From contig NZ_CP060394.1 in assembly GCF_014274465.1 (NCBI RefSeq), positions 2,666,001-2,730,000 of the forward strand: DNA of 64,000 nt. The letters run 5' to 3'. Shown piece after piece: positions 28,685 through 37,991 of this stretch; positions within the stretch are counted from its first letter, which is position 1, and the number at the start of each line of letters is the position of its first letter. The notes under the pieces are model-generated. The model ran no database searches. It had not been told where the DNA came from and saw only the letters and a program-made list of their open reading frames with translations. The DNA is from Alloacidobacterium dinghuense. Its GTDB lineage: Bacteria > Acidobacteriota > Terriglobia > Terriglobales > Acidobacteriaceae. A program made the translations under genes and the position numbers.

Positions 28685-29101
28685 CTACGAATGCGACGGC
28701 TCCGGGCCTGGAGTCGGTTCGGTGGCGGTGCCGGTGGTTGTACGATAGGCTTGCTTGCCCGCTTCGACTGCAGCTGTGACTCGTCCGCCGTGCTCACTCA
28801 CGAACTGCTTGCCCTGATTCATCCAGTCATTCAGCTGTGACTTTCCGCGGTCTGCGTACTCCTTACCGCGGTCAACGTACTCGCCGACCTGGGCCTTCCC
28901 GCGATCGATGTACACATTTGCCTGATCTGCGGCCTCGCGCCCGCGCTGCTTCAGATACTCTGTGCCTTCGCGTGCGCTGCTGGCAAGGTCTTCGCGCGTT
29001 TCGCGTCCTGACTTTGGAGCATAGAGTACGCCCAGCAAGGCACCAAGTCCAAGACCAGCCAGAAACCAACTGAATCCACTTGACTGCTTATCATCTGACA
29101 T
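28685..29101 (-). CDS. YtxH-domain protein
   Basis: A 138-residue protein starting at an ATG with GGAG about nine bases upstream. Residues 10-30 form a membrane helix with the YtxH hallmark GLGALLGVLYAPKSG. A long helical region follows with repeated units of the type YxDRGKxQ (VYIDRGKAQ, EYVDRGKEY, EYADRGKSQ). The C-terminus is a short Pro/Thr tail. The pairing with the DUF948-like gene suggests joint action at the membrane. YtxH proteins are induced by stress in Bacillus; no biochemical function is established. Confidence 0.8.
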   Translation of the reverse strand: MSDDKQSSGFSWFLAGLGLGALLGVLYAPKSGRETREDLASSAREGTEYLKQRGREAADQANVYIDRGKAQVGEYVDRGKEYADRGKSQLNDWMNQGKQFVSEHGGRVTAAVEAGKQAYRTTTGTATEPTPGPEPSHS

Positions 29102-29293
29102 AAATACATTCTCCTTCGCTGGAAACCGGATGGTACCAGATATTAGAGCCCTTTGAGTCTCCCGCATCGTCAATATATGAGTAGATGCCGCGACAATCAA
29201 TCGCGCTGCCATACGGCGCAGCGAGGAGTCTATCTAGGATACTAATCGCAGCACACATGGCCATTTATTCGGTAAGACTGATTCAGGGAGATA

Positions 29294-30409
29294 ATGGTAT
29301 TACATATGAACACGATCCGTATAAGAACACGGGGCCTTCAGGTGGCGCTGCTCGGTGGAGCATTACTTTTTGCCGCAGGCTGCAACAGACAGCAGACAGC
29401 AACACAGCCAGCGCGCACCGACCAGCAGGTTGCCAATGACGTTCAAGCCAAAATCGCCGCTGAGAGCGCATTGAACGGGCAAAACATTCAGGTAGGAGTC
29501 ACGAACGGGATTGCAACGCTCTCCGGCACAGCGAACGACGACGCTTCGCGCGCGCTCGCCGGAAACGACGCGGGCAGTGTCGATGGCGTGAAGACGGTGG
29601 TGAATAATTTGACGGTCGAGCCGCCGAAGCAGGCGGCTGCTCCGGCGCCGGTTGCCCCGCCGCCCCCGGTTGAGAAGAAGCGCAAGCATCGTGAGGAGAA
29701 GCAGGTGGCCGAGGCAGCACCGGAGCCGCCCCCCGCTCCCGCGCCAGCTCCGGCTCCAGTAGAGCAGGCTCCGCCGCCGGCACCGGCGCCACCGCCTCCG
29801 CCGCCGCAGCCGGTGGCGAAGACGGTCACCATCCCGGCGGGGTCGATCATTCCGGTGCGCATCACTGAAGCTCTCAGCAGCAAGGACGCGCAGCCCAACC
29901 AGGTCTTCCATGGCTCGCTGGCTGGCGACCTGATTGCCGATGGCATGGTTGCCGTTCCGCAAGGGGCCAGCGTCACCGGGCGCGTGGTGGATGCCAAGGA
30001 TGCGGCGCACTTCGCGGGCAGTTCTCTGCTCTCGATCGAGCTCACGCAGATCAGCACAAAGAGCCGCCAGATTCCCGTCGTGACTGAGGCGTATTCGAAG
30101 GAAGGTCAGGGGCGCGGGAAGAATACTGCCGTGAAGACTGGCGGCGGCGCGGCTCTCGGCGCGATCATCGGCGGGCTGGCTGGCGGCGGCAGAGGCGCGG
30201 CGATCGGCGCGGCAGCCGGCGGCGCTACGGGCGCGGGCGTGAACGCGGTCACACGCGGGCAGCAGGTGCAGATTCAGCCGGAAACGCTGGTCAACTTCAA
30301 GCTGCAGTCACCGATTACGGTGACCACAACGCATGCAGTTGGGCAGGTGCGGTCGTTCGACGACAATAGCTCGTCCGATCCGCAGCTGGAGCAGCGTCAA
30401 CCGCAGTAA
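29294..30409 (+). CDS. BON-domain lipoprotein with Pro-rich linker and glycine zipper
   Basis: A 371-residue predicted lipoprotein: the lipobox LFAAGC ends the signal at about residue 30. A BON domain follows (about 42-110: [38 protein letters not shown]). Next are a Pro/Ala-rich linker (120-180), the same [14 protein letters not shown] / [14 protein letters not shown] domain (about 180-270) and a glycine zipper ([21 protein letters not shown]). The order of parts equals the protein at 17276-18544, so these are paralogues, one lipid-anchored and one probably not. GGGAG lies just before the start. A strong terminator follows at 30429-30460. Function is inferred as envelope maintenance. Confidence 0.82.
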   Translation: MVLHMNTIRIRTRGLQVALLGGALLFAAGCNRQQTATQPARTDQQVANDVQAKIAAESALNGQNIQVGVTNGIATLSGTANDDASRALAGNDAGSVDGVKTVVNNLTVEPPKQAAAPAPVAPPPPVEKKRKHREEKQVAEAAPEPPPAPAPAPAPVEQAPPPAPAPPPPPPQPVAKTVTIPAGSIIPVRITEALSSKDAQPNQVFHGSLAGDLIADGMVAVPQGASVTGRVVDAKDAAHFAGSSLLSIELTQISTKSRQIPVVTEAYSKEGQGRGKNTAVKTGGGAALGAIIGGLAGGGRGAAIGAAAGGATGAGVNAVTRGQQVQIQPETLVNFKLQSPITVTTTHAVGQVRSFDDNSSSDPQLEQRQPQ

Positions 30410-30428
30410 TTTTGCGCATTCTGCGCTG

Positions 30429-30460
30429 AAAAAGCCCCGCTTTTCAGGCGGGGCTTTTTA
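30429..30460 (+). terminator. Rho-independent terminator of the BON lipoprotein gene
   Basis: Stem AAAAAGCCCCGC / GCGGGGCTTTTT with a 7-base loop, 20 bases after the stop codon. The T-run is continuous with the stem. Confidence 0.9.
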
Positions 30461-30510
30461 TTGCCGGCTCGGGGACTACCCCCTCCCCCCTCCCTGTAGT
30501 TTGCTTTCTT

Positions 30511-30607
30511 TGTTTTCAATGATTTAGCGGGGGATCATCCCCTGCTATCTCCATGATTCTGCTAGGTTTAAGTGGTTTCTAGTGTTTTCAATGACTTAGC
30601 GGGGGGG
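30511..30607 (+). repeat. Two copies of a 23-base repeat, TGTTTTCAATGAYTTAGCGG
   Basis: Copy 1 at 30511-30533 and copy 2 at 30583-30607 share TGTTTTCAATGAYTTAGCGG and a following G-run, with a 72-base period. The 30410-31114 gap has no convincing gene; it holds repeats and hairpins only. Confidence 0.6.
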
Positions 30608-30626
30608 TGGGTTCTCTTCAATGAAA

Positions 30627-30652
30627 AAGGCCGCCGGTTGGGCGGGCTTTTT
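30627..30652 (+). terminator. Terminator-like hairpin
   Basis: Stem AAGGCCGCC / GGCGGGCTT with one mismatch, followed by TTTG. It is preceded by no gene, so it may be part of the repeat cluster. Confidence 0.4.
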
Positions 30653-30824
30653 GATCTCTATATCCAGAATAGCAGTTTTGGCGAAATAACACGCCAAGTT
30701 TGGGCGATTTTAAGTGACTTGTTTTCTTGCTGTTACGGATTATTTTGCGTTTCAGGGGCTTGACAGCCTATGGGTGGGCTTCGGGGAGATCGCCCGCGCT
30801 AAAGCCCCGATAGAGGCTTCCCTG

Positions 30825-30988
30825 TTCACCGGCCTGAAGGCCGGTGCTTCTACCGGAGGTGCTTTGCACCTCTTTCCACCCCAGCACGCGAACACCGCGC
30901 CTGCCGGGGACCCGGTATTGGTCGTCAGAATGACGGCTGTGTTTGGGGCTTTGCTTTCCCACCCTGACTTCGTCAGGATGGGGCACCC
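30825..30988. repeat. Two dispersed repeat families in one gap
   Basis: At 30825-30854 lies TTCACCGG-CCTGAAGG-CCGGTGCTTCTACC, which recurs at 39443-39472 with a different loop. At 30958-30988 lies CCCACCCT-GACTTCGTC-AGGATGGGGCACCC, which recurs at 37882-37914 with a different loop. In both cases the flanks are kept and the inner bases vary while remaining self-complementary. Confidence 0.65.
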
Positions 30989-31067
30989 TTGTTCGTGCTG
31001 AATTTGGAATTGTTAAGTGCAAAAACGTGGCTTGAAAAGCTGGTTTAAGGTCGATTTTTGTGCACAA

Positions 31068-31099
31068 AAGAGCCGCATTCGGGACCGAATGCGGCTCTT
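31068..31099 (-). terminator. Hairpin terminator of the S53 protease gene
   Basis: A perfect 13-base-pair stem AAGAGCCGCATTC / GAATGCGGCTCTT with a 6-base loop, 15 bases after the stop codon at 31115. On the minus strand it is followed by TTGTGCACAAAAA, so the T-run is weak. Confidence 0.7.
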
Positions 31100-31114
31100 A
31101 AGGTTGGTGGTGAT

Positions 31115-34100
31115 TTAGTTGATCGTGACCTGGATTGTGCCAGTGCTCGATGTGCTCCCCGACGTGCCCGTTACAGTGAAGACGTAAGCACCGGCTGTCG
31201 TTCCGCCACCGCCGTGATTGCTGCTGCCGCCTCCGCAACCGATGACGCCGGAGATGGCGATTGCGAAAGCGATCAGGCCGAGAATGGCGCGCCACGTCTT
31301 GCGGCGAGCCGGGATGGTGAACATCAGAATGCAGGCCAGTGCTGTTCCGCCTGCTGCTTCAAAGATGTTCTTGAGCGGATAGGTGAGTGCGCTGCTGTTC
31401 GCTGTGGATGTCACAGTGAGAGTTGAGGTGCCTGCCTTGGTGCCGCTCAACGCCACGGAAGTGGGATTCAGGCTGCAGGTAGGCAGCATTGCCGCACCGG
31501 TTGGGCTGGATGTAAGGGCGCATGTCAGATTCACGGTCCCTGTAAATCCGGAAGACGCCGGTGTGACGTTGACGGTTGTGGTGTTACCGGACGTGGCCCC
31601 TGCGGAGATGGAAATTGCACTGCCGCTCAGAGTGTAGCTGCCCCCGCCGCCACCACCCGAGATAACGATGTTGGCTTGGCCGCTGGCCTTGGCGTAGTTG
31701 GTGTCACCGGCATAGGTTGCGGTGATCGTGTTGCTGCCATTCACCAGGCCCATCGTGCTTGCCGGAATCGTGACTTGATACAGCGATGCGACCGTACCGG
31801 CGTTGGTGAATCCAGTTGCGGATGGTGACGAAGCGGTGCCGATCGTTGTGCTGCCCACGGCGAAGGTAACCGTTCCGGAGGGAGCAAGACCGATGCTGTC
31901 CGTGTTGATTTGAGCCTGCAGGGTGACGTTACTACCAGTCTGTGAACCGCTTACTGCAACACCCGTCGGCGTGGACTGGACCACGACCACGTTGTAAGCG
32001 CTGTTGCTGCCCGAATAGCTGCCGTCGCCCCCGTAGGTTGCTGTCAGGCCATTGGCGGCAACAGGCAGGGATTGGTTCTGGTTAAGGAAGTTGTTATAGC
32101 TTGCAATTCCGTTGCTTGCGATCGCGACTGGAGAGCCGGGTAACGAACCAGCGGTGTTGGCAAAGGCAATGCTTCCGGTGGGAACGGTACTGGAGCAGTT
32201 TTTGTTATTGTTTGCGCAATCCGTTCCCACCACCTGCGCAGTGACGGAGGTGGCCAGGCCATACGGCACGGACTGTCCGACGCACGTGGGTGTTTGGGCA
32301 TTTCCGCCAACGTCTTCGCATACGGGATTGCCGCTCTGCGGGTCAAACATGTTAGCGCCGACTTCAACCACACTCGATTCAGGTGTGATGGTTACGGAAA
32401 TTGGATTGGATTTGCTTTGAGCATTCTTCACGTCTCCACCGTAGTAGGCGTAGACGCTATAGGGAGTGGATCCATTGCCGGGAAGGTCCCCGTTCGATCC
32501 ACTAGCCGTGCCGCCTGAGAGCGTCAAAACCGCGCCGAGAGCACCGTTATTTTCCAGGCCGCTGTTGTTGATGATGCTCACGGCGCCGCCGGGCGAACTA
32601 CCGGTGACGGTAACCGCAAAGTTCAGAGCCGTTCCGTGGGTGACGTTGATCGCGCTGGTTCCACCGTTGATGGTGAGCGAGGTTGACGTGCTCGCGAACG
32701 AAGCCTTCTTCCAGTTGGCGAGGAGCTGGGCTACATCGACGCTGCCTAGACCTGAGGCTGCGTCGTAGGCAGTTGCTGCTGTCTTTCCAGCTGAGGCGTT
32801 GTAGCCAGTGAGGAATCCGTTGGAGCCACAGTTGGTTGTGCCTGCCTGGCAGACAACGGAGTTGTTGCCTGTGGCTACGTCGTGGAAAAGGGTGGGATAA
32901 AGTGACGCCTGCGCCGCCAGGTTATAGATAACGTAATCGGCCTGGCCGAGACGCGCTCCCCCGTTCGCAGAGGAAATCAGAGCAAGCATTCCGGCGAATG
33001 CTGGAGCCGCGGCCGATGTTCCGCCTACACCAGTGAAGCCGGTTGTAGATGTAAACGATCCGCTTGTCTGCTGACAGTCCGAGGTAGTGTAAGTCGGACT
33101 TGAGCCGTTGGCCTGGTCATCGGAGCAGACCAGCCATAATGCTCCGTAAGCACCGTCGCCAGCGAGGAACGACACATCGGGGATGGAGCGAGCGCCGGTG
33201 CTCACGCTGTTGGTAACGCTGCTCTGGAATGCCGGCTGCGGGTAGGGTCCAAGTGTGCCTGGGCAGTTTCCATTGGAATCCAGGGCGACAGAGCAAACGG
33301 CGGTACTGCTGATGCCTCCTCCAGCGCTAACGATATTGGTGTTTCCGTTGCTGTCTTTGAATGCAACATTTGTGTTGTATCCGCCGGTGTTGGAAACCGG
33401 CGAGTCATTCCACGGGCTCTCCGGGATGTAGCTGAGAGCGGTGCGGTAAAAGCTGGTCGCAGCATTGGCTGTACCAACGTAGGTGGTAAAGGAATTCAGG
33501 AGCACATCGTAATCAGTACCGCCGACGGCGATGTTATAGGGTGTGGATGCAAAGGCGCTGACCGCCAGACCGTGTGTAGCAGTTGTCTCCGTATTCTCGT
33601 TATCGCAGCCCGCCGATCCGCTGTCGCCCGTGGAGACGGTGACGCTGATACCCTGGGCAGCGGCCTGCTGCCATGCGGCGTTCAACTGTGCGTTTCCACT
33701 CGCGCCTAGTGCAGCTTCGCAATTGCCGAAGCTCACGTTAAGGATGCTGACGGCGTTGTCATCTAGGGCGCGATAGATGGCGAGGAAGAGGCCGTTTTGC
33801 AGGTCGGTGTCGGCGGAGGTATAGAAGTTGATTTTCGCTCCGGGCGCGATTCCGCCGGCTACTTCATTGTCGAGTAGAGCTTCGATGGCGTCTCCATTCA
33901 CGCCGGGGTCGTTGCCGTCCACGATGATGTTGGGCTGATTCGAGCTGTATTGCGATGGCAGAAGAGCCGCGCGATAGTTGGCTACATCCTGTGGTGTAAT
34001 GTTGGAGTCGCCAGCGATTCCGATGGTTACGCCGGTGCCATCATAGGTGGTGCCGCTGTAGTTCGGGTTCAAGGCCGAGTTTGGCGTGTCGTAGATCAAC

Positions 34101-34885
34101 GCCGCGTCGGCAGGAACCGTGAACAGGATGTTGCCGCCGCTGGCTACATACGAGCAACCGCTCGAATTGCAAAGCAGCGTAAGGTCTGGCTTGATCTTCT
34201 TCGTTTCCGAATCAAAGTGAGCCTTGGCGCTGATAACGGCATTCTTCTTCGCACGGAAATCATTCAACTGCGCGATGCCGCCAATGACTGGGGCGAGCGC
34301 TGCAGGAATCTGCGGATCGGTCGAGTTCGCGAAGTGCGTTTCGCCGTTGATCACGTACTTGTGGATGGTCGTGTTAAATGCCCGCTGAATCTGCGCCACA
34401 TTTCCGGAGAACTCGATGACGTTCCGCGCCTGCGGAACCTTCTCAACGGTAAAGCCTTGTGACTGGAGCCATGCTGTGACCGTGGTGAGGTCGATGTCGC
34501 TGATACCGTATGCTGTGCCGATCTGTGCGGGCGTGAGCCACTTGCGATAGTTCGCCGAGTTCGGGTTCTGCAGGTCGCCGAGGTATTGCTTCAGGGCCTG
34601 CTCCTGCGTGTCGCTGCGCTTGAGCACGAGCATGATGCGTCCGGTGGCCATGGATCCCGGCGCGGCTCCCTGGTCGTATTTTGGTATGGCGAGCGGATGC
34701 ACGTTGTGCGAGAGGGTGACGCGCACGTCTGGATTGATGGGCTGCGTGATGCGGTTGGGGATGATCGCTTCGGGCTGAGTTTGCGCGGATGCGGCGGCGG
34801 CAGTAAAGGCGAAGAGTCCGGCGACAGCTAGCGCGGCCAGACGGAAGATGGAGCGGGGTGTGCGGTATGTATCAGACATGGCCAT
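31115..34885 (-). CDS. Giant secreted S53 (sedolisin/kumamolisin) protease with Ig-like repeats
   Basis: A 1256-residue exported serine-carboxyl protease, active at acid pH in known members. A signal peptide (to about residue 35) precedes a Pro-kumamolisin propeptide (about 55-210). In the catalytic domain Glu335 and Asp339 (EALLD), the oxyanion Asp421 (STGDSG) and Ser624 (GGTSAAAP) are all present, as is a calcium-site DVATGNN. From about residue 725 to 1150 there are four or more Ig-like beta repeats (SGTVTFAVGS, ATYAGDTNYAKAS). The C-terminus has a hydrophobic segment (IAFAIAISGVIGC) followed by a Gly-rich stretch and one more beta domain. The ATG at 34879 has a better-spaced ribosome site. 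A terminator follows. Confidence 0.93.
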   Translation of the reverse strand: MAMSDTYRTPRSIFRLAALAVAGLFAFTAAAASAQTQPEAIIPNRITQPINPDVRVTLSHNVHPLAIPKYDQGAAPGSMATGRIMLVLKRSDTQEQALKQYLGDLQNPNSANYRKWLTPAQIGTAYGISDIDLTTVTAWLQSQGFTVEKVPQARNVIEFSGNVAQIQRAFNTTIHKYVINGETHFANSTDPQIPAALAPVIGGIAQLNDFRAKKNAVISAKAHFDSETKKIKPDLTLLCNSSGCSYVASGGNILFTVPADAALIYDTPNSALNPNYSGTTYDGTGVTIGIAGDSNITPQDVANYRAALLPSQYSSNQPNIIVDGNDPGVNGDAIEALLDNEVAGGIAPGAKINFYTSADTDLQNGLFLAIYRALDDNAVSILNVSFGNCEAALGASGNAQLNAAWQQAAAQGISVTVSTGDSGSAGCDNENTETTATHGLAVSAFASTPYNIAVGGTDYDVLLNSFTTYVGTANAATSFYRTALSYIPESPWNDSPVSNTGGYNTNVAFKDSNGNTNIVSAGGGISSTAVCSVALDSNGNCPGTLGPYPQPAFQSSVTNSVSTGARSIPDVSFLAGDGAYGALWLVCSDDQANGSSPTYTTSDCQQTSGSFTSTTGFTGVGGTSAAAPAFAGMLALISSANGGARLGQADYVIYNLAAQASLYPTLFHDVATGNNSVVCQAGTTNCGSNGFLTGYNASAGKTAATAYDAASGLGSVDVAQLLANWKKASFASTSTSLTINGGTSAINVTHGTALNFAVTVTGSSPGGAVSIINNSGLENNGALGAVLTLSGGTASGSNGDLPGNGSTPYSVYAYYGGDVKNAQSKSNPISVTITPESSVVEVGANMFDPQSGNPVCEDVGGNAQTPTCVGQSVPYGLATSVTAQVVGTDCANNNKNCSSTVPTGSIAFANTAGSLPGSPVAIASNGIASYNNFLNQNQSLPVAANGLTATYGGDGSYSGSNSAYNVVVVQSTPTGVAVSGSQTGSNVTLQAQINTDSIGLAPSGTVTFAVGSTTIGTASSPSATGFTNAGTVASLYQVTIPASTMGLVNGSNTITATYAGDTNYAKASGQANIVISGGGGGGSYTLSGSAISISAGATSGNTTTVNVTPASSGFTGTVNLTCALTSSPTGAAMLPTCSLNPTSVALSGTKAGTSTLTVTSTANSSALTYPLKNIFEAAGGTALACILMFTIPARRKTWRAILGLIAFAIAISGVIGCGGGSSNHGGGGTTAGAYVFTVTGTSGSTSSTGTIQVTIN

Positions 34886-35179
34886 CCTGTGAGACTACCT
34901 GGTGTTGATCTGGCATTGTTGGTCGGGAAACGAGAGTGGGACAGGTCGCATTCTGCGATGCTTTGTTCGTGTACGAGTATAGGGCAACCGGATGACGGCT
35001 GCAGTTGCACCCTTGCGCCGCGAACAGTGTCCGCGGCACTGGCTAGGTTGTAAGACACACGAAAACTGGCTGTCAAGCAGATAGACCTCTGGCCTTCACC
35101 AAGGGCTGTGCATAGTTGTAGACCGCGAATCGGGGATTTAGTTTCTAGCTACGGGCTAAATTTTTGATCCGGTCACACC

Positions 35180-37012
35180 TCATAGCGGGTATCTTCCGGC
35201 TTCGACGGCCTGACGGGCGAGCGCGCGGCCGATCTGGATGGTGTCTGCCGGTTCGTGCTTGACGAGGCGGCGCAGGATGGCGAGCTGGGTGCGCAGCATG
35301 TCGCCTTCAGCCACGGCGGCGAGCACGCGGCGGGCGGCCGGTTCGAGGATGGTGATGGCGTGGGCGGTGTAGTACTGGGTGGCGGCGATGGCTGCTTTGT
35401 TGTTGGCCATTTTGCGGGCGCGAAGGATGGCGGATTCGACGGCGTAGATTTCGATGAGCATGTCGGCGAGGTCGGCCATGATCTCCTGCTGGTCGGCGAG
35501 CGAGTTCATGTACTTCTGACTGGCGGCTCCGGCGGCTAGGAGGGCGAGCTTTTTTGCGTTTGCAAGGATGGCGGCTTCGCGGGCCAGCGCGTCTTCGGGA
35601 GCATCATCGAAATTGGGTGAGGGCGCGGACATGACCTCGTCCATGAGCTGCTTGATGGCGGCGAGCAGCGGAAGCTGGCCGGTCATGGCGCGCTTCATAA
35701 GGAAGCCGGTGATGATGAGACGGTTGATTTCGTTGGTGCCCTCAAAAATTCTATTGATGCGGGAGTCGCGGTAGGCGCGCTCTGCGGGGTACTCCTCGAC
35801 ATAGCCGTATCCGGCATAGATCTGGACGACGTGGTCTACGACGGCGTCGAGCATCTCGGAGCCCCAGACTTTGAGGATGGAACACTCGACGGCGTATTCC
35901 TCGATGCGCTTCTGGATCTCGCGAGAGTTGCGGGCTTCGGCTTCAGCGCCAGCGGCTTTTCCGGTTTCGATGGTAGCGAGAGCGGCGTCAATCATGCCTA
36001 CGGTGCGGTAAGTCATGGCTTCGCCGACGAAGATGCGCGCCGTGGAGTCGGCGAGCTTTTGCTGGATGAGGCCGAAGTCGGAGATGGACTTGCCGAAGGC
36101 CTTGCGGTCCTTTGCGTATTTGATTCCATTGCCGAGCGTGGTGCGCGCACCGCCGAGGCAGGATGCTCCCAGCTTGAAGCGCCCGATGTTGAGGATGTTG
36201 AAGGCGATGTGGTGGCCTTTGCCCGCTTCTCCGAGGAGATTTTCGGCGGGCACTTTGCAGTCGGAGAGGATCAAGGGGCAGGTGGATGAGCCGCGGATGC
36301 CTAGCTTGTGCTCTTCTGCGCCTACTGTGAGGCCGGGAGTATTGCGCTCGATGAGGAACGCGGACATTTTTGTTTTGCTCGGGTCGGGGTCTTTGGGGTC
36401 GGCGATTTTCGCGAAGACGGTGTATAAGTCGGCGAAGCCGGCGTTGGTGATCCACATCTTTTCGCCATTGAGGATGTAGTGCTGGCCGTCGTCGGAGAGC
36501 ACGGCGCGGCAGCGGATGTTCATGGCGTCGGATCCGGACGAGGCTTCAGAGAGCGCGTAGGCGGCGATCCATTCACCGCTGGCTAGCTTGGGCAGGTACT
36601 TTTCTTTTTGCGCATCCGTTCCGTACCAGACCAGCGGGAGCGTGCCGATGCCGACGTGCGCGCTGAAGGCAACGGAGAAGCTGGCGAGCATCGACATGCG
36701 GTCGGCGATGATGGCGGAGGTGACTTTGTCCATGGCGAGGCCGCCGTAGGCTTCGGGCACGTCGACGGCCATGAGACCGAGGTCACCGGCTTTTTTCAGC
36801 AGGCCGCGGGTCACGTCGAAGTGCTTGGCTTCGATGTCGTCGGCTGCGGGCAGGACTTCGTTCGCGGCGAACTGCGCGGCGGTTTCAGCGATCTGGCGCT
36901 GCTCGTCGGAGAAGTCTTCGGGAGTGAAGATGTCGGAGGGTTGGCGCTCTTCGATCAGAAAACTGCCGCCGGTAACGGCTTTAGCGGGAGCGGAGGTGGT
37001 AGCGGTGGCCAT
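35180..37012 (-). CDS. fadE: Acyl-CoA dehydrogenase, VLCAD/FadE type
   Basis: A 610-residue FAD enzyme for the first step of fatty acid beta-oxidation. The acyl-CoA dehydrogenase core (FTPEDFSDEQRQ, YALSEASSGSDA, WITNAGFADLY) runs to about residue 430, with the catalytic Glu in RIFEGTNEINR near 425. A C-terminal extension of about 170 residues matches very-long-chain forms. The ATG at 37012 with AGGAG upstream is preferred over one ten codons earlier. With fadA (38187-39371) and the fadN-like gene (40383-42863) on the same strand it forms a fadN-A-E order as in Bacillus, interrupted by plus-strand genes at 37151-38174. Confidence 0.93.
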   Translation of the reverse strand: MATATTSAPAKAVTGGSFLIEERQPSDIFTPEDFSDEQRQIAETAAQFAANEVLPAADDIEAKHFDVTRGLLKKAGDLGLMAVDVPEAYGGLAMDKVTSAIIADRMSMLASFSVAFSAHVGIGTLPLVWYGTDAQKEKYLPKLASGEWIAAYALSEASSGSDAMNIRCRAVLSDDGQHYILNGEKMWITNAGFADLYTVFAKIADPKDPDPSKTKMSAFLIERNTPGLTVGAEEHKLGIRGSSTCPLILSDCKVPAENLLGEAGKGHHIAFNILNIGRFKLGASCLGGARTTLGNGIKYAKDRKAFGKSISDFGLIQQKLADSTARIFVGEAMTYRTVGMIDAALATIETGKAAGAEAEARNSREIQKRIEEYAVECSILKVWGSEMLDAVVDHVVQIYAGYGYVEEYPAERAYRDSRINRIFEGTNEINRLIITGFLMKRAMTGQLPLLAAIKQLMDEVMSAPSPNFDDAPEDALAREAAILANAKKLALLAAGAASQKYMNSLADQQEIMADLADMLIEIYAVESAILRARKMANNKAAIAATQYYTAHAITILEPAARRVLAAVAEGDMLRTQLAILRRLVKHEPADTIQIGRALARQAVEAGRYPL

Positions 37013-37150
37013 GTTGTTCGGGTGCTCCTGTTCTGGGTGCAACGGAACATCTTACGCTGAGTTTGTGAAGATTGGCTTGTGGGTGAGGTCAGAGGGATGG
37101 ATACTCTGGTAATCTCGCGATGAGTATGCAGAATCTGATAATATGATTCT

Positions 37151-37423
37151 ATGAAAAAGGTGGCGATCAGCGTTACGGATGCGGCTCGCAACTTTGCCGA
37201 TTGCGTGAATCGGGCGCATTACCAGAATGTAACGTATGTGCTGCTCAGGAACGGATCGCCGGTTGCTCGCCTTGTGCCGGATGGCGAGAAGGTGTGCAAG
37301 GGGCGCGCGCTGGCGGAAACGTTGGCCATGACGCGGTTGTCGGATGCGGAAGCGCGGAACTGGCGCAGCGATCTTGCATCGGCCCGTAAAGTGTTGAAGG
37401 CGCCGATCGACAAATGGCGCTGA
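37151..37423 (+). CDS. Phd/YefM-type antitoxin
   Basis: A 90-residue antitoxin that probably binds and neutralises the PIN toxin encoded next, and represses the pair. The N-terminal fold is typical: ISVTDAARNFADCVNRA, then YVLLRNGSPVARLVPDG, a DNA-binding beta-sheet/helix module. The charged C-terminal helix (DAEARNWRSDLASARK) would cover the toxin. The toxin gene starts 7 bases after the stop. The pair sits on the strand opposite to the fad genes, between fadE and fadA. Confidence 0.9.
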   Translation: MKKVAISVTDAARNFADCVNRAHYQNVTYVLLRNGSPVARLVPDGEKVCKGRALAETLAMTRLSDAEARNWRSDLASARKVLKAPIDKWR

Positions 37424-37430
37424 CCTACAA

Positions 37431-37832
37431 ATGGCACTTATCCTAGATGCGGATGTCATCATCGGCGGAGAAAAAGGGAGCTTCGATCTTCGTTCATGGG
37501 TAGCCTCGCGTCCGGATGACGAGTTTGAAATTGCCGCCATCACTGTCGCGGAGCTCTGGCATGGAGTGGAACGCGCGAAAGGCCTTCATAAGACACGCCG
37601 GCGCGAATATCTTGAAGCGATACTGGCGGTTTTGCCGATTGTTCCCTATACCGAGCAGACCGCGTATGAGCATGCACGTCTCTGGGCAGAGCTGGAGTCT
37701 TCCGGCAAAATGATCGGATTTTATGACGTGATTGTGGCCGCTACCGCCTTAGAGCGCGGCAGTGGCGTGGTTACGTTTAATAAGCGGCATTTTGAACAGG
37801 TGAAAGGGTTGTTAGTGGTTCAGCCTGAGTAG
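37431..37832 (+). CDS. vapC: PIN-domain toxin (VapC family)
   Basis: A 133-residue PIN-domain ribonuclease, the toxin of a type II toxin-antitoxin pair. The acidic active-site residues are visible in order: Asp in ILDADVI (residues 4-10), Glu in TVAELWHG near residue 41, Asp in GFYDVIVAATAL near 98, and the last acidic or amide position in TFNKRHF near 116. Known VapC proteins cut tRNA or rRNA; the target here is unknown. It is translated with the preceding Phd-like antitoxin gene. Confidence 0.93.
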   Translation: MALILDADVIIGGEKGSFDLRSWVASRPDDEFEIAAITVAELWHGVERAKGLHKTRRREYLEAILAVLPIVPYTEQTAYEHARLWAELESSGKMIGFYDVIVAATALERGSGVVTFNKRHFEQVKGLLVVQPE

Positions 37833-37881
37833 CGTGGATGCATTGGAGACTCGGTAGGTGCTGAGGTTGGCGTCGTGCTAT

Positions 37882-37914
37882 CCCACCCTTTGCTTCGCAA
37901 AGGATGGGGCACCC
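37882..37914. repeat. Palindromic repeat, CCCACCCT...GGATGGGGCACCC family
   Basis: CCCACCCTTTGCTTCGCAAA followed by GGATGGGGCACCC. It shares flanks with 30958-30988. It lies between the toxin gene and a small hypothetical gene. Confidence 0.65.
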
Positions 37915-37991
37915 GGCAAGTTGCAAAATGGTGAGCCTCGCAAGTTTTACCCTCTTATAATTTCGGAGATTCAATCAACTGGAGATTCTGA

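Noticed and set aside
30714-31001. Plus-strand frame of 95 codons
   Set aside because: Made up of palindromic repeats; no family resemblance.
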